From: Hydractinia symbiolongicarpus
Lineage: Eukaryota; Cnidaria; Hydrozoa; Anthoathecata; Hydractiniidae
Assembly: GCF_029227915.1 (NCBI RefSeq)
Contig: NC_079889.1
Span: 9,302,001 to 9,366,000, forward strand
Direction of reading: 5' to 3'
DNA length: 64,000 nucleotides
Shown piece after piece: positions 1-13,362 of this stretch; position 1 is the stretch's first letter; every line of letters begins with the position of its first letter. A program made the position numbers and the translations under genes. Under the pieces are notes generated by a model. It was not told the DNA's origin, did no database searches, and saw only the letters and a program-made list of their open reading frames with translations.

Positions 1-226
1 TATCTATTTTTAGCTGGGAAGTGATCAGTATATAAGGTGGATTCCTGCTCTATGAAAATCCACCTTAATAACCAATATCTAGAATAGTTGAAAGGTTCAC
101 CCTGGCTAAAAGTAATGTGTTAATAGTGAAAAATTATAATGATGTAATGTGTTCTGTCAGTCTGTCTACTATTGATTTTTATTTATGTAAAACAGATCAG
201 GGATGTCCAGGCAATATATTTTCTAG

Positions 227-3200
227 GTTCTTATTGCTTTACTGGCTCTATCACATGCTCGTGATGAAATTCACTGGTTGGTTCGTCATAAATATCACAC
301 TCCTCCAAAAGGAAAGAAAGTGGCAGCTGAGGATTTTGAAGATGTGTGAGTGTTGCAGAATTCAAAATAAACCTGTTTCTATTCAGATACAATACTATGC
401 CATTGCACGATGGAAGGGTAGAATTAAGAATTAAGATGTTTGTGATTTTATTTTATTGTAGTTTAATATTTACTTAGAGCTGAATCACACTAAAAAAGTC
501 AGAAAGAAAACAAAGTCACAAACCTGTTTCTAATACCAACGTACTTGTAGAAAAGTTTTAGATGGTTGTGACAAATGCTATTCTGATATTTTTAGGCGAT
601 TACCTAAATTACTTCACAGTGTATTAGAATTAAGAGGTAAGTGAGTTTTCAATATCTAGATTAATTTGGTGGAACAAATATTAAGTATTACAGTTGTAAT
701 TTAGTAAACAGATACGTCTTCCCTCACAACTGTAATTGAATTATAAGTGATGTGGTGCTGCTATTTTTATGCTGTGTCATTTTCTTTACATAAATTTTAT
801 TACTTCAGGGTTATTTAAAAAGTATTCACAAGTTGTACAAAGATATTTTATACAATATCTTTCTGGATTTGATGTTGCCTTGTTAAAAACAATAATACAG
901 GTTTGTATTATGATATCATGGAGGTTGGATAATTTTATAATGTAATGCAGGATGTTTTCACTTTCGGCATTGGATTTGAGTATCGTGTTGTGTTTTAGAG
1001 AATATCAGTTTGTCCAGAAGATATATGTATGATTATGACCGACTTTGTTGAAGTTCTTTCGTCAGTTTCCGTCAAACAAGGTAAGCAACATGGACATGCT
1101 TTTATTGTCTTGATGTATTTATTTGTTAATAAAGGGATGGGATAATTATTTTTTTTTGTGGTTTCAATGAAAGTAACGTGATATTCAGGCCTTAATGTGT
1201 GTATTTTTTTCTAAATTTTGTTTTTTTAGTCGAAGCTGGTGAAAACATAGATTTCCGATCTGTTAGACTAGACTGGATGAGACTTCAGGTAATCTTAGAG
1301 TATATATTAACTTAGAGAATATTCAAGTTTTTATCGTAAGTGCTTCAAAAATTGATGAGAGGTTTTAATATTTTTCAAGTATAAATTCTAAAAAGATTAT
1401 CATTCATGCACTTTCTCTAGGCTTACACAAGTGTTCGAGGATCTGTCCCTGAATTAAAAGAGAATCGTGAGTTAGCTGTCCTGATGAACACAATTGTCAT
1501 GCATACTAAACTTGTGGATATTCAGGACAATATCTTAAACGATGTATCAGATTTGTCGATTCTATGGTAAGAAGTAGCAATTCTTTTGTGTTTGTTAAAA
1601 TGAATAAATCATTAAAAAGTCACATTGTACACTTTCATTTTTTGATTCACTTGCTAAGAAGAAGTTTCACAGTGTTCGTGTTGATGTTTCCTCATCACAA
1701 CAACGTTTTCTTTTTTACATTTTAGTTTCTATCCGAGTTTTTTCGAGCAGAGCTTTTTAAGCTGTTTAGAAAATCCTGTCATGATGAGGTAATATTATTT
1801 TGGGCGAGTTGAAAAAGATTTGGATTACATTTTTACATTTTGAGTTTGATTTTTGTCTAATGTCTTATTTTGTCTTTATCTGGAATGTTATCACTGTAAA
1901 ATTCCTTTGAAAATCTTGTCATAGATTTTGGAGCCTTTTGAAGCGAGCGACTCTGATCAATGATCAGCTGCACAACCATACTTTCCAGGATATTTTATTC
2001 CTTATTAACTAGTGGTGGCCGGATCTTTTACAAGCCTGATATCGCATACCTCAATTTTTCACGTATTGTGTATTATACGAAAAAATATGTCATTTCTTTT
2101 ATATTTTTGCAGGTATTCAATTGCGTATCCACTTGCTTGCACTCACTTCTTAAATTGCACACACGAACTGTGTCCTGAAGAGGTAATTGATAATTATTTA
2201 AGGCCTTGACTAAATATTTCCATTCTTGTTCAGATTACAGAACTTCTAATCACCACAACATTTTCCTAGTGTCGCTCTTTACCAACTGTATGTTGTATGG
2301 ATGTAAATTATAAACTTCCATAAGCTTTTAAAGAAGGTTTTTAAGTATTATTCCTGAGTGTTTTACTTGGATAAATTCAAAAATGGCAAATAAGAATCCT
2401 GCTATTCCAGATATCAAATAGCAGATCGTTTCGTGATACAAGAAAAATTTAGTAGAGAAAGAATGCTTTTAAAGAGTTTATTTATAAAAAAAGTTTTTTT
2501 CTGGTGCAGAAAATAGTTCCAGTGTGTACGGCATGCTCGATTTTTACAAGCTCGTGAGCTTGTATTAAAACGCAAATGTGTCCTACAAGAATGGAAATTT
2601 TTGCCTCTCTGAGCACCGACACGGGAGTCGTCGTGTGTTCGAATCTTATCTTGGTAACTATTTTTACTTTTTTTTTCTTTTTTCTTTTTTAAAAAGATAA
2701 GACAAGTGTTCAAAACACTTGTTTAACTAACTAGTAAATAAAGGTGTTTCCACCAAACTTTTTAAAAGTGAATGTAGGCAGAATTAACTGAATTAATGAA
2801 TTTCGCAAATTTTGGGGTTTGTGGGTTTGTGGTCTTTCTTCTTCCTGTCAGTCGGTTCACCCAAGACGGACCCATCGAAAATTAAAAGTTCGAGGAATTT
2901 TCCGTTCAGGAAGATCTCACAAATCAATTTTAAAAAATAAGTGTGTAACAAATATTATTGCGTATCTGAATAGTAAAATATGTCGTGTCTAACTTCGTAA
3001 CAAAAATCCCAATTTGATAGACAGCTTTTTGTAAACTTTATTCGCGAGGTTGTTTGCGTGTATCATACGTCTTGTTTTTCTTCACATTGTGAAAAGAAAT
3101 TCTATGCAAGACAGCAATGTAATATATGTATTTTAGCAATATATTTCGAAGTATTACTTCATCATCTGGCTATAAGTAAAAGTATATAAACAGTAAAACT

Positions 3201-6200
3201 GCTAAATAAAAAGTATTTAACCACATATCAAAATCTACCAACCTACGCTATACATAAGTAAAAAGGTATTAAATGATTCGCATGGAATACTGCCTTTTTG
3301 TGCTCTTGCATACGAAAACGCGAAAGAATGAAAAACATCTGGTACTAAAAGAGGAGGAAAAGATAGTCCACATGCTGAACGAACTGAAAGAAAGAATAAA
3401 ATAACGGACATGCAAATCATACACAGAGGCGAGAATATAACATCAACGTGGTATAGGAAAGCTAGTGACACAGGATTAACAATGAACTTCCATTCGCTAG
3501 CTCCCATAAAGTATAAACAATCCGTAGTAACCGGTCTGGTGTATAGAATTCATTATGCATGTGGTACCTGGGAGAATTTTCATTAAAGTCTCCTGAACGT
3601 AAAATCTCTTCTTGAGAATAACCAGTACCCTCCATCGTTTTTCGAAGAAATTATCGAGAAGACCCTGGAAAAGATCTACCGACTGAAGCCACCTACGGTA
3701 GGAGAAAATAACGACGATGAAGCAGAGAGAAAACTTGTTTTTATTCAATATCAAGGGAAGGTGACGGAGAAATTTAAACGCTCGTTAAAACGCATCAATG
3801 CGCCATGCAAAATTGTCTCTACAAGTGAGAAAATAGAATAAGTTCTACTATCATTAAAATCACCTGTGGCGAAGCCTATGCAGAGCGGTTTAGTGTACAA
3901 AATAACGTGTTCACGATGTCTATCGTGTTATGTGGCAACCTGTATCAAAGAGCATAAATATACTGCCGTGGGACGTCATTTCAAGACATGTAATGTGGAG
4001 CTATCAATCAATCATTCAGAAATAATGGCAAAATCGATTAAGTCGGAATATGATTTAATGACACTGGAGGTACTTTTCATTCAGGGAATAAAACCTAAAA
4101 TAAACACAAAGGACGAGTTTAAAAGCCGAATTAGTAATAAAAGTTTAATTATGACTTTTCCCTCATTTAATACCTTTTACTTGTGTATAGTGTAGGTAGA
4201 TGTTGATATGTGATGTGAATACTTTTTATTTAGCAGTTTTACTGTTTATATGCTTTTACTTATAGCCTGATGATAAAGTAATACTTCGAAATATATTGCT
4301 AAAATAAATATATTACATTGTTGTCTTGCATAGTATGTTGGCAAAATTTTGCACCATGTTTTTTACCAAATAAAATAAATTCTGCTGTTTTTTTCTAAGC
4401 AAATTTCCGTAAAATGAAAAATCTCACTCGTACAATATTATATACAAATGATGATTTTTTTTCAGCGACATCCGATCGGAGATCGAAGCTTGTCTGCAGT
4501 AAACTCATTTCTAGATGCAATTGCATTCAAAGCAACTCATTACATTAGTCAACTGTGCGAGGAACATCTCAGACTTTCTCGTCAGGTTGGTGATATTAAA
4601 TATACATGCTATATGAAACTGCTGTAGTCAAAAGCAGGCAAAGTATTTAATAAAAGTGTTTTTAACAAGGCTGAATTTTTTGAAAATTATAGAATGAGTA
4701 TGATCATGTAATAGTTGGTTAGTAATAAAAAAACTATCAAACTCTTCCAATTTTCTTTTACACCACTGTTTTTTGTAGTAGTGCTTATATGAGGTGACAA
4801 GGTGAACAAGTAGAATTTTCCTTGTTTATCTTGCAGCTAGATCCTGGCACAGCCGTTAACTTTCACACTATAACAGAAGAGTCTCGCTCCAAAAAAGAAC
4901 GACCACGTCCCATACCTCCAAAACCAGGTCAAGAAAGTCAAAAGAAATCAGTGGAAACGAAAAAACCAATCGATTCGAAATATCAAGGCCAAGTAAATCT
5001 TCTTCAAGCCATTACACATTGCAAAGATTTAACTGTCTGGGAGCACGTGTTCTCTCCGAGAGAGTACCTCGTATCGCACTTGGAAGAATTCTTTAGCAAA
5101 ACCATATTTCGGTTGTTAAATTACAACGAAGCAACACACGAAATAGCTAGACCCTCAGCCTTGTTAAGGGATGTACGTTCGTACATCACTTCGTTGCATA
5201 GGCTGGAAGAGTTAGTGAATGTGGACATGGGAAGAATCTTTAATGCAACGCTCCTACAGCAAACACAAAATTGTGATAACTCTGGTGGACCCACTCTAAC
5301 TAGTACATACACGTTCTGGTAAGTTGATTTGCTTTAACATCTGTTGTGTGTCTAGTAAGCGCAAGTATAATGTTTTGTTTCCTCTACAGTTGATTGATAC
5401 CTGTATAAACAATAAAGAGGATGTTTGGATTACACTTCAATAACTTTTTTCGTAGACTTTGCGTTTAAAATGATTTCAAATTACTAGAAGTTAAAAGTGT
5501 GTCTGTGGTATGACTTGTTAATTGTGTTCAGGTATAATGACATTCTGCTGAAACGCATCTTTATGTCTGGTGGTGTTGTATATTCACCAGCTCGGCAATC
5601 ATTTGTAAGTCGAACAAAAGCTGGCTTCCCTCGAGTAGAAGACTATACTGATGTCTCAGGTGCGGAAATCAGTACTAATTTTGGTTTGATTCTCATAAAG
5701 ATGTTAAATCTTTCGACTGAATAAAAGGATTTCTCCTTTCAAGTTCATAGAGCCTCGGAAGGCCTTTAAGTTGGCATTGAAATTGTTCTTCGTGCAATTG
5801 ATAACCGTTACAATACACCTAAGCCACTAAACAAAATTTATTTTCTACAAATACAAAAATTTACTGCATTTTTTTTTTAAAAAATCACTAGTTTTATCCA
5901 GCAAAAGTGGCAAGCAGGACGTGTTTAAAAAATACAGCTTTATTTTTATATATTTTAGTCTACTTTGTAGTTTAAGCCTTTTTTGAACATTTTATACTTA
6001 TTGCATATTATTTTTTTAATTTTTTTTAACTCTTTTTTTAACTCTTTATTTAATGGTAGAAATGCGAGCTCTTGCAGAGTTGCTAGGTGCGTATGGCGTG
6101 CGTCATTTCTCAAGAAAGTTAGTGCAGAGATTGATAGCTGAAGTTGACGAATTAAAGGTATCTTATCTCAATATCTTCATTTCCTTGTAGTTGCTCTATT

Positions 6201-9200
6201 CCTATTTTGACTACTTTATCCTGAATTGCCAAACGAGTTCAAACACTGTAAAGAACTGATTAGACAGAGAAAACATCTTGTTTGAATATTCAACTATCCT
6301 TGAAGTTTAAAAAGTTGATAAACATGAATCGCTCATCTGCCACATTGTGTTTTTGTCATAAATTATCAGTGTGTTACTATACTGCTTAATTACGAAAACA
6401 TCTTTTAGAAACTTGTGTTGGTCAACAAAGACATTCTGGCGATCATTTGTGAAGCACCACTAAAGTATGACTTGCACGAAGTTATTAAAAGAATGAGAGG
6501 TAAAAAGGAAACCCTGTGTGTTTGTCAACCCTTCTGTCAGTTTATCTGTCGAGTTATTAATTCTCGACTCGTTGTCTATCGATATTTGACTCATCCGTGA
6601 AGTCATACATCAATTTATGTATCAATTTATTCTTCAATTTAGCCATTTAGCCAAACATGTTGAACCATCTTAAACCGTATCTTTGGAAGAGGGTAGTATT
6701 TTAGGTGTCGTTTTCAGGGGGAGGCAAGACTAACCTTACCATTCCATTGAATTCAAGGAAGCACAAGTGGTATGACTGTGAAAGCTTGACACAGTAACTG
6801 ACCAAAATGAATAAAAGTATTTGATATCTAAAAAATAAATGCTGACCTTCTTATTTTTTTAGGTTTTGATGAGCTCATTATTCGAACGACAACAATTGGA
6901 ATCTTTTTAACGTTTCGAAAGATGTTGGCTGTTGGTCTTCGAGACGTAAGTTTGTTAACTATTGTGCTAAGTCTTCAATATGATTACATTTTAGACAAAC
7001 GACGTTGCGTTTTATTTGTGTATATTCATTTCCTTTACTACATCAGTAATATGAAAAAGCTTCGCAGTGGCAGTAGCTGTTATATGAAGCTTCTTAAAGT
7101 AGGACAATTGAATCAATATGGAATTTGACATGACAACATCAGAAGTTTTTAAATGTCAGTATAAGTTAAAAATGGTGACCCTTAGTGTTAACAGACCGTC
7201 ATGATTAATCGATGAAACCCTGAACGCTAATCATAGTGTCATGGAAGCGGTTAAAGTTTTAATTTTGGTGTAAAAGGGTTTAAACCTAAAGGGAAGGTGG
7301 GGACGAGAAACAAATCTATAATGGGTATTTTTCTCAAAAAGGATTTTTCTTTGGTTTAAGTAAAGTCTATTTTCTAAGCTATGAAGCACGCTGATGAAAT
7401 GTGCAGGGTGCTAATGAAATGCTGTAACGTAATTTGTTTTTTTCGTATTTTTCCATAGCGTAACAAAAAGAAGTGATATGCAACTTAGCACAGCTTGTAC
7501 AACTTGGTTTAGCCTGTATAAAATTGTATCTCAGCCTTCAGCTCGGCCTGGTGTTGCGTATAAAATAAACCTTTTTTACGCTTTCCCTCCATGGCGTTCG
7601 TTTTTGCAACATATTGTATACTATTTTGTATATTTTCATACAATTCGTACAAAAATCTTTTTTTTTTTTTTTGCTTTAATTGTTGATCTAGACGGTTTGA
7701 TGTATATTTTTACAGGTTTTACCAAGGCGTGTTCCCTACCTAATGTACGTACTGGCTGATTTCAAAGAAAATAACACAAGAAATGAATCTACTGTAAGTA
7801 CAGCTTGTTATATTTTTGACATCTAAAAGTGACAAAATTATGACATTTTTGGGTTGTGACCAAAAGTTTTACACATCTTATGAAAAAGAGATATATCACA
7901 TGTTGTCTTAGAGTACATAGCATAAAAAATTGTTCTGATCGAAAGCATGCTACGTAATTCTCCATTCTTTTATGTTAGTTTCTTATTTTATAGCTTACAC
8001 ATGAAATGGCACAAGCAGCTGGTATCGATTCCGAGTTTGACGCCGAACTGTATCATGCTTTAAGAAACAGTAAAGGTACGTGCACATTAATGTTTTTATT
8101 TATTTTTTTTATTATTTTTATTATTTATTTTATTAATTTAATACATTTAATAGTCTCAGAGTTGAGATCCACAATGTTATATTTCATTGACCCTGCACCT
8201 CCTAGTTTAAATGTACTTTGTACGGGTAAAAAATCAAAAAGAGAAAAATCTCACTATAAAGGGGACTAATAAGAAATATGAAAAAGTCTATATATGATAT
8301 ATAATGATACGTATTTTAAAATGTCTTCTCAAATGTTTTTGCACAAAGAAGGTCCCCTAAACCTTCTTTGTGGACACACAGAATCAATTGTGGTTTGAAT
8401 CGACTGTTGTAAACTGTTACTGTGGAAGTAGCCAACGAATTGTCTCTTTTTTTTAGAAAAAAATGACGAGGATGGCTTGATTTGGACGTTGTTACTTGTA
8501 AGTAACACTTTTGAACCTATATAATCATGAACTTTCTATCACACTCACAGCCGTAGATACTATCGAACAAACATAGCTTGAGAATTCCTGAAAATGCAAC
8601 CTTGAATATAGGTTTCTGTTACATTTTGAAAAGAGTTTACTACTGATTTCTATAAGACTAAAGACTACGTCAATTTATCTTAATGTTGTGATATTCCATT
8701 CTCTGGTCATTTTCCAACCAGCATTGCACGATGTTTGTTATTTTTTTGTATGTCAGGCGTTCTGGGCGGTATCACTATCAGCATTATCGTTCAAAGATAA
8801 CAGCGAGTACAATTCTTTACTCGAAGGTTAGTGAAGTTCTTATTGCTGTGTGTTTTTTGTGTTGCTATGTTCAAGCCGGTCGTTCTACATTTATAAAGGA
8901 ACGCCAGTGTCAGTGATCATTTTCTACGTTTTATGAGTGGAAAAGACAGGGTTCACAGCCAGTCCTAGGATTCGTCACAGATTGTAAATGAAATCTCATA
9001 GAATTTTTTGATTATGTGAGGCAAATGAAATTAGATTCTGGATTGTGTTAAAGCCACACACGATTGCTTCCAATTTATCACAGAAGGTTGTGAATTTTCA
9101 ATTACTTTTGTTCTATGCTCTGTCTAAAAACACTAAAAAAAAGACCTCCCGTCTATTTTTAGAAGGAGTACTTAGCAACAAAAATTTTTTGTTACAGTCT

Positions 9201-10703
9201 CTCTATATGATTTTTCTTTAGCTCATGAAAATAATGCACATTGTATGGCGGTCGCAATGAATCTTCTTCCACAAGCTTTGTTTACAATAACCAACGAGAA
9301 CGTTCAAGACAAAATGAAAGTCTTTCTGCAGGTATTTTTATGCAACTTGTTTATGCTTGTGTACGTCCAGAAAAATATAATAATGATGTTCAGTCGGAGT
9401 GTCGGAGTGTCGCCCTTTCTGTGCTGCAGATCATTATTACATATTTGTTAATAGCAGTTAGTGGACGTGCTTAAATTTTGAGCGACAAGTTATACAGCTT
9501 GTGAGCAATAATCAAAAACGCTCATGCATGACTTTTTACTCAATAATAAGGGATCTTGGGTTATCCATAATTGCTGCAAATATTAAACAAGCGATAATGT
9601 ATGGGGTTGGCGATTTAAATGACGACTGATTCTTTGGTGATTGTCCCTTTACCTAGGTAATGCTGCTTCTATCAAGGTAATGTTGCCTTTATCAAGGTAA
9701 AGTTGTGATAAAAATTAAGGCACGTCGTTGTTTACAAGTCTTGTTTCTGCCCTATTTCTTAAAACGTTACGTTACTTATCGCGGTACTAAAATAGAACCT
9801 ATCCTGTAATCAATTTATTTGGAAAAGAAATCCGTCCCAACTATGTAGTGCAAAGTAGATTGTCTCAATGAAGCCATTGTCTCAAGAACTCTACAACTTC
9901 TTCTGTATTTAGATTGCTTCGTCTGGTCTGTTGAAGTTAGGATTAGATGCAGGCTCAAGTACCAGCAAAGAAATGAATCCTAGGCAACGATCTTCAGCGT
10001 ACATTCTTCTGGATTTGGTGAGTTCTGTATACCACTCTAGTCATATATTCGTATCTTACTCCGTCCACAGTTGCATTGCAGGGAAGACCGTGTCTAAAAT
10101 TGACGCTTCTAATGCTATTACGGCTTGCAGATTTATGGTTTTTCTTCAATGTTTAGCAAATTTAATTCTTCTTTATTATTTATCATTTCTATATAAACAA
10201 GAACACATTTCTGTGTAAACTAGTGAGATCAACGGTGTGTTTTTAAAGCTGTGTTCCAAGATAACGAATTACAATGTAGCTACCACAGAGTAGTTGAAAA
10301 TAATAATTTTCACGTAACTATGCAGGTTGCAAAGTTAATCCATTACTTGTTGTGTGATGCTTGATGATGTAGGTCAACATGCGGGCGGGTTTATGTGATA
10401 CAGACGTTAGATTTAGCATGTTTGTTAGATTTCGTGAAACATGCTTTTTAGATTGTGAAAGAGTCAACTTACATGTCTCAAGACGAATTGGATGTGTGTT
10501 TTCCTTACACCCTAATCCGCGAAGCATATAATCAAACGTATAAGGTATACGATACGCTGGAAGTTAGGTTGATCGTGTCTTAACAATTTTTATTTTTCTG
10601 TTTTTTTGTTTTTTTAACGGTCGTGTTTTTTTTTTAGAAACAACGCAGCCACAATTCGAAGCGCGGAGACTCGAGCAGTCAAGAACAAGAAATGGCGAGT
10701 TAA
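227..10703 (+). CDS. NCKAP1: NCKAP1 (HEM/Nap1), WAVE regulatory complex subunit, 5' partial
   Basis: NCKAP1 is a scaffold subunit of the WAVE complex, which links Rac signalling to Arp2/3 actin assembly at the cell cortex. Spliced exons read from sequence: 227-345, 596-636, 809-900, 999-1080, 1230-1288, 1421-1566, 1726-1788, 2113-2182, 4466-4585, 4837-5318, 5532-5659, 6060-6157, 6409-6499, 6863-6945, 7716-7793, 7994-8075, 8457-8497, 8757-8826, 9222-9331, 9913-10017, 10452-10544, 10638-10703. All have AG/GT borders, phases agree, and they sum to 772 codons plus a TAA stop. The human protein is about 1,128 residues, so this is roughly the C-terminal two thirds. Family landmarks in order are [53 protein letters not shown] and [11 protein letters not shown]. 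The last exon is short, Ser/Gln-rich and differs from the vertebrate tail. Identification is from family knowledge and colinearity; exon borders are my reading. Confidence 0.95.
3430..4130 (+). pseudogene. Penelope-like RT C-terminus plus GIY-YIG endonuclease, broken
   Basis: At about 3450 the + strand encodes [17 protein letters not shown], typical of the Penelope RT region after the palm. Then comes TWENFH followed by an in-frame TAA. After that are [21 protein letters not shown] near 3,620-3,680, a basic linker and a second stop near 3,840. The endonuclease part at 3866-4130 has VYKITCSRC (GIY-like), YVA in place of the usual [13 protein letters not shown] (conserved His and Cys) and [10 protein letters not shown] (conserved tail). 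Stops and the lost glycine show that it is dead. Confidence 0.8.
4260..4300 (+). ncRNA. Hammerhead-ribozyme-like motif in the Penelope-like terminal repeat
   Basis: CTGATGA at 4267-4273 is followed by a small possible stem (AAGT, loop AAT, ACTT) and GAAA at 4288-4291. This is the order of the hammerhead core. Penelope-like terminal repeats are known to carry hammerhead motifs. The inverted copy at 3140-3175 has a longer stem (GAAGT/ACTTC) but CAGATGA instead of CTGATGA. I cannot show stem I, stem III or a cleavage site, so this is only a candidate. Confidence 0.3.
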
Positions 10704-11500
10704 CGGCTCACTATAACTGTACTATAAATTCTCCACCTGTGATGGGTATTATCAAGAAAGAGCCTAATGAGTAGAAAATCATTCGACACAAAACGTCAAA
10801 GCAATTTGCACCGAACTATAGAAGAAATGATTATGAAAATTTGGAAAAACATTTTCAACTATTTAAACAATCGCTATAATGTCATGTTAGATATTTGCCA
10901 TTTCCAAACTGTACGTCTTATGTACGTCATACAAGTCGTATGTTTGTCGTATGTACATCGATGTCCAGTGGCTTATCTTTCTTTTTTATTACTATTTTCT
11001 TTTTTATAAGACATTTCTTTTTCATATAACCCTGAAAATTTTCATTAATTTAAAAGAAAGTTTTGCGAGAATCTCTAGAGCCAAGCCCTAATTTAAACCC
11101 TCAAAGTTACAAATCAAACTTAATCTTTTTAGTATAGCCAGTCAGTTTGTTGTAACTTTAAGAATAATTACGAACCTTTTTTTTTGTTAGCATCTTTTTG
11201 CTTCGCATCTTAAATAACACATAATTTTGCAAAAAGTTGTGCCTTAAGTTTAAATTAAGCTTGATTTACACTTGGTAAATAGTATGAAATTTAATTGTTT
11301 TAGTGTTCCGGCTAGTATAACACTGATTTTGCACTCCTCCGTAATGATGTTAGCTTCCGTTCGGCAATTTCTTTGTTGCTTAGGGCTGCCTGTTTATTTT
11401 AACACGTAATTGGACACACTCTTTCCTGTAGTCTGTGAAAGTTTTTTCAAAATAATGCACATTGTAGGCCGCCCACTCTAAATAAATTGTTTATAGTCTT
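10704..11500 (+). other. NCKAP1 3' UTR (probable)
   Basis: AT-rich sequence directly after the NCKAP1 stop codon, with no convincing reading frame. The first good poly(A) signal (AATAAA) is at 11481-11486, which would give a 3' UTR of about 0.8 kb. Another candidate lies near 11,900. The extent is inferred from the signal alone. Confidence 0.5.
11481..11486 (+). terminator. Candidate poly(A) signal AATAAA for NCKAP1
   Basis: A canonical AATAAA hexamer lies 0.78 kb after the NCKAP1 stop and is followed by a T-rich stretch. It is the nearest good match downstream, but such hexamers are common in AT-rich DNA. Confidence 0.4.
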
Positions 11501-13019
11501 TGTCTTAATTTTTATATTTTTATATGTTTATGTTGTGCTTGGTTATTTTTTGTATTGTTCTACCGTTGATGTGTGGAATGATGGTTGCATTAGTTCATAG
11601 TTGTGGGAGCTAGGGTGTCACGGTTTTTTTTTAATTCATTCTCCTCAAGAATAACATGTACTGATTAATAGTATACATAAGCATAGCAATCTCCTAAATA
11701 ATAGATTTTTTTGCACTCCAAATAACGGAGAAATTATATGTGCAACAGTCTGTAAAATGTTAGAAATATATCATCCAAGAATGCGTATTAGTGTGCTTTC
11801 AGCTTTCATCAAAACCACTTTTAGCTGCGCGGGTATAGAACGTATAGTTATTTGTATTGACAACATAACAAAGAAGATATTTTCAACGAAAGTTAATTTA
11901 AATAAAAGTTAATAATCTACCAAAAAATTGCTACACCGAACAACAACAAAATATGCTGAACATACAATCTAGGGCTCCTTGCCTAACATTACGGTCGCAG
12001 TGTCGGATGGAAAACAATATACACCGGTGTTATCTATTCATTGCTTAGCACCCAGGTGCTGTAAAAATTCTTTTTGAATCTTGTAGGATTTATTTATTGG
12101 CCAGAGTAATCACTGTTGAGCATTTTTGACTGCTATGCAACAATCTGAAACCTTTCAGCATGCACAACACGAATGCGGAGACAAATGATGGGGTTTAAGT
12201 TATCAAAAGCAGTAGCGAAAGCTATTTTAAGCTTGGATTTGAAACTGCAAGTAATTTGTTGTCATAAAGTTATAACTGAAAATTATTACCCGTTGTGTTT
12301 CAGGTTATGTACTGCAAAAGCAAAAATGAAACAGATTAAAAAAATAATACTTTGTCTGTTTCACTTTCCTCGCGTCTAATTCCGCTTCTTCCGTGTGTCA
12401 ACCAAGCATAACTGTCGACTATTTTGTTACCAACTTTTTTACCGACGACGTCCTATCCCGTTTTGGTTGCTCTCACATTTCGGGACGCTAAATTTCATTA
12501 TGGCGGAAGTGAAGTGGTTGGTTTTTTTTGTTGGAGCGAATTGATCATTTGATCGGCTCAACGCTGCTCATGCTTTACCTCTAGCTACCTCTTATTACCA
12601 TGCTCTTCAGTTCACAAACTAATTTCCATTCCGTAAGAAGATGATTTTTTGTTACCAAATGCTTTTTTGTGTGTAGCTAGCTGCTAGCTAGCTACAGTAA
12701 GAAAAATGTTTTGTGATTCTGTCTGACAGAATACACATCCTTACTGACAAAAAGGACAATAGCGACAAAGTGGTTATTAGTTTTATTTTATGGATTGTAA
12801 CAAAAAAAGATCGACAAGGAATTCTGTTCTTTTCGCAAAAATGACTGCTAGAAATCAATCCTGAATACATATTTGTGAAATATTACACTTGTATACAATA
12901 ACAAAAAATTGTTTACGCTATTTAAAGGTTATGGTAACAAGGAACAGGGTAACGGGACAATCTGTATATAGCTATACCCCAAAATTTTGTGGTCTAATGT
13001 GATAGATATATAGATCATA
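11500..13019. other. Intergenic spacer, no gene recognised
   Basis: AT-rich DNA. Short open frames near 12,170-12,380 and 12,690-12,870 have no recognisable product and no consistent splice context. A patch of TAGCTAGC-type short palindromes lies at about 12,675-12,700. A stretch of more ordinary base composition around 12,440-12,510 includes an ATG with a short frame. It could be a 5' exon of a downstream gene, but I cannot support that. Confidence 0.5.
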
Positions 13020-13362
13020 GTAGTGCATATTTTACATGGCTGGCCTCACAAATATTGAGACATTACCCTGTCTATTATTTCCAGAAAGGAACATGGCTTG
13101 TTTAGGAGTCCTAGAGCATTTAAGGCCTATTTTGGGCTACGCACAACCAATTAGGGTGTATGCTTTGACAACTCTGTGCAACATGCCCACACAGTGTGCC
13201 ATCTTCCCAATTTCCCTCCCATGGCTTTGGTTAACAGGAGGGGGGAGGGCTATGGTAACATTCACTCTCCCAAATTGAATTGATGCCAAGAAGGGGGAAT
13301 CGATCCCTAGTCTCCCGCACAAAGTGTGAGAGTTATAACCACTAAGCTACAGTGAAACATAT
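13020..13362 (-). mobile_element. tRNA-derived SINE, minus-strand copy
   Basis: Read on the minus strand, this begins with a tRNA-like head: A-box-like TAGCTTAGTGGTTATAAC and B-box-like GGATCGATTCC, near 13,355-13,285. A ~250 bp unique body follows, ending in GTAAAATATGCA and a short ATCT-type tail at the low-coordinate end. The copy at 14240-14590 is colinear over head, body and tail, so the two define one family. The head is diverged and there is no sign of a functional tRNA. Confidence 0.8.

Larger units (their letters stand above)
3102..4333 (+). mobile_element. Decayed Penelope-like element with inverted terminal segments, in an NCKAP1 intron
   Basis: The intron between 2182 and 4466 holds a 1.2 kb element. 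Its first ~165 bp (from CTATGCAAGACAGCAATGTA) are repeated in inverted orientation at its right end (to TTGTCTTGCATAG at 4333), with only scattered mismatches. Inside, on the + strand, are decayed pieces of a Penelope-type reverse transcriptase C-terminus and GIY-YIG endonuclease. Long terminal segments in inverted orientation are a known form of Penelope-like insertions. The element is 5' truncated, since most of the RT is missing. No clear target-site duplication is visible. Confidence 0.8.

Noticed and set aside
2575-2665. tRNA-like sequence in an NCKAP1 intron
   Set aside because: Only a B-box-like GTTCGAATCT is visible; the rest is too diverged to call.
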